A stretch of 64,000 nt of DNA from Nymphaea colorata (lineage: Eukaryota; Streptophyta; Magnoliopsida; Nymphaeales; Nymphaeaceae), in contig NC_045144.1 of NCBI RefSeq assembly GCF_008831285.2, positions 25,125,716 through 25,189,715 of the forward strand, given 5' to 3'. The stretch's first letter is position 1; every line of letters starts with the position of its first letter. The notes beneath the pieces were generated by a model that was given only the letters and a program-made list of their open reading frames with translations, had not been told where the DNA came from and did no database searches. Positions 62,366 through 64,000 of this stretch are shown one piece after another. Both the position numbers and the translations under genes were made by a program.

Positions 62366-63060
62366 TATATATATATGCGCGTGTGTGTACGGGTGCGCAA
62401 ATGGTAATGAAATCCAATTAAAGAGCATGAAAACAAAGGGTTTCAAAAGTAAACCAGAAATATTAGGGTTTTTTACATTATCTGATCCATTTTAAACTGT
62501 ATCTATTTAGCAGTTACCATCCCAAGTTCTTGGGTTCACTGTTCCACCAGTAAAGCTGTCAGTCAATTGGATCTGAGCGTGATCTCTGGTCAAATCTGAT
62601 CCAAATTGCTATGTTGAACATTTAAACTCAACATTTGATCCTGACCAGATCGGTAGGACCGTATCTAATAACAGACAGGCTAACCTTTGTTCCAAATCCA
62701 ATTAGCTGATCTGATTTGGATTTACAAGATCAGTTTGCATAAGCAGAAAAATTAGGGGAACAAATATGGTTTTTAGGCTTTGGTCTACCAAGTTCAGTTT
62801 TCATTCAATTTCTCATACAATTCTGATTTGAGTATGAACAATTGACATTCTTTTGACTTTTTAATTGAATCTCACACTTGAACTTGTTTAAATTTAATAG
62901 TTGCCTTATATTTATGTTTCACACATCTCCAAGGGGTTTGGTATAGCTGATCGAGCTAGCAGTTGGATCAATAGTTGTGGGCGTGAACTCTCTGCACAAG
63001 TTGAAGCAGGTAGCGCCCAGAGTACACCATTGGGTGAACCACAAAATTTCTCGTACTAAG
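60206..63060. other. Intergenic, AT-rich with element fragments
   Basis: 60590-60775 has ATTCGAAT and GGATATGAAT words ending TTGACATCCCCA, a right end like that of 57796-58211. 61489-61830 has TCACAAATAAC and T-runs like the TCACAAA family. 62500-62720 has GATCCAAATCC words. A 103-codon open stretch at 63547-63858 is not recognised. Confidence 0.4.
62289..62376. repeat. (TA)n microsatellite with a GTGTGT edge
   Basis: About 85 bp of TA repeats with one GA interruption near 62364, followed by GCGCGTGTGTGTAC. Confidence 0.97.
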
Positions 63061-63487
63061 TAGGGGTGAACAACGAGTTGAACTCTTTAGCTTCTGAACG
63101 AATTTTCGAGCGGAGTCATTTGCTTAACGAGTCAAGTTCGAGTTCATGAATCGACTCATTCAAATAATTGAGTTGAGTTTGAGCTCAGCACGTAATTGCC
63201 GAATCGAGCTTTAATCAAGACGATATAGTCAATTTGTCGAGCATTAACCGAGTCGAGCTCGAGCTCAACACGTAATGATGAATATCAATTCTATTCAAAC
63301 GAGTTTATCGAGCCTTAATTGGATCGTGCTTGAGCTCAACTTGTAACGATAAATATCAATTCTATTCAAACGAGTTTGTCGAGCTCGAGCTGCTTCCATC
63401 GAGCTATTCTCGAGGTCGAGGTTTCATTAGTCGAGCAAAGCTCGAGCTGACTGGACTCGGGCTCAACTCAGCTCGTGTTCACTCCTA
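63061..63487. mobile_element. GAGCTCGAG-family hAT element, 427 bp
   Basis: Starts TAGGGGTGAACAACGAG and ends CTCGTGTTCACTCCTA. The flanks GTACTAAG (63053-63060) and GTCCTAAG (63488-63495) match at 7 of 8. The interior is full of CGAGCTCGAG and AACGAGTT words. Confidence 0.75.
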
Positions 63488-64000
63488 GTCCTAAGTGTGG
63501 TTTTTCCAAGTCAAATCCACATGGCGACGAACACGTGGTGGGATAGGTGACCCAGTATCATGACCAACAAACACATGAGATCCAAACAAATTGGACAGCA
63601 CATCTGATCCGTCAAAGATGGCAATGTATGAATAAAAAGTATACTCCCAATAAGATTCAAAGCTTTTGTGGCTGGTTATTACAAGAAGGTGAAAGAAGCT
63701 GTGACTTCATCTCCGATGAAATTGCATTACTTCCAGGTAAGCAGGAGGTTAAAAACTCACTATATGTAAAAGAGACTCGAAGGTCTCCTCATTCTCCCTA
63801 CGCCAAGTTTGTAGGCTGCGTCGAGACCTACGAGGGGTATGGTACACTCGTCAATTAGAATGTCGTGAACCTATCATTTATAGTACAGATGAGTAGCACC
63901 TATAATAATCGACCGAGAATGCGCCTTTTGTTAGACTGCTGCCCAACCCGCTACACTAGGCTCCTTAGAACAGTAAATCTTGCCATTTTCATTTGATTTC

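Noticed and set aside
63547-63858. 103-codon open stretch at the right edge
   Set aside because: No motif recognised and no neighbouring exon visible.

Overview
This window is nuclear DNA from a flowering plant. The genes have GT-AG introns of plant type, intergenic DNA is AT-rich with many (TA)n and (GA)n arrays, and small hAT, Tourist, LTR and LINE relics are common. The species cannot be fixed from the sequence. No bacterial-style operon, CRISPR array, rRNA or tRNA gene was seen.

Four protein-coding genes can be reconstructed. (1) 14051-16907 (+), seven coding exons: GDP-L-galactose phosphorylase (VTC2/GGP), the control step of ascorbate synthesis. Its leader carries an AUG-less 74-codon frame starting at an ACG in strong context (13713-13937), the arrangement known for the ascorbate-sensing uORF of this gene. 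(2) 34844-36073 (+), single exon: a secreted leucine-rich-repeat protein without kinase or membrane anchor. (3) 44715-48845 (+), three exons including a 24-nt microexon: a DUF1068 (ELMO/NKS1-like) Golgi membrane protein. (4) 51336-54940 (-), three exons: a UFD1-domain protein with an N-terminal charged helix and C-terminal zinc fingers. The genes are unrelated in function and are spaced by repeats, so no pathway is shared.

Layout: 1-13.4 kb is repeat-dominated (foldback hairpin, a 2.06-kb solo LTR, a large inverted repeat around a coding-like fragment, a LINE relic, hAT elements, two B3-like gene fragments). 13.4-17.2 kb is the GGP gene. 17.2-34.5 kb is repeats, with a second candidate solo LTR and two minisatellites. 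34.6-36.1 kb is the LRR gene. 36.1-44.6 kb is hAT and MITE DNA, including one element nested in another. 44.7-49.4 kb is the DUF1068 gene and 51.3-55.1 kb the UFD1-family gene. 55.1-64 kb is hAT, Tourist-like and tandemly duplicated DNA.

The most informative observations are the non-AUG uORF frame of GGP, an internal filled/empty-site pair that shows hAT-type insertion of a 161-bp element, and a set of hAT elements whose 8-bp target duplications can be read directly. No clearly new biological system was found.
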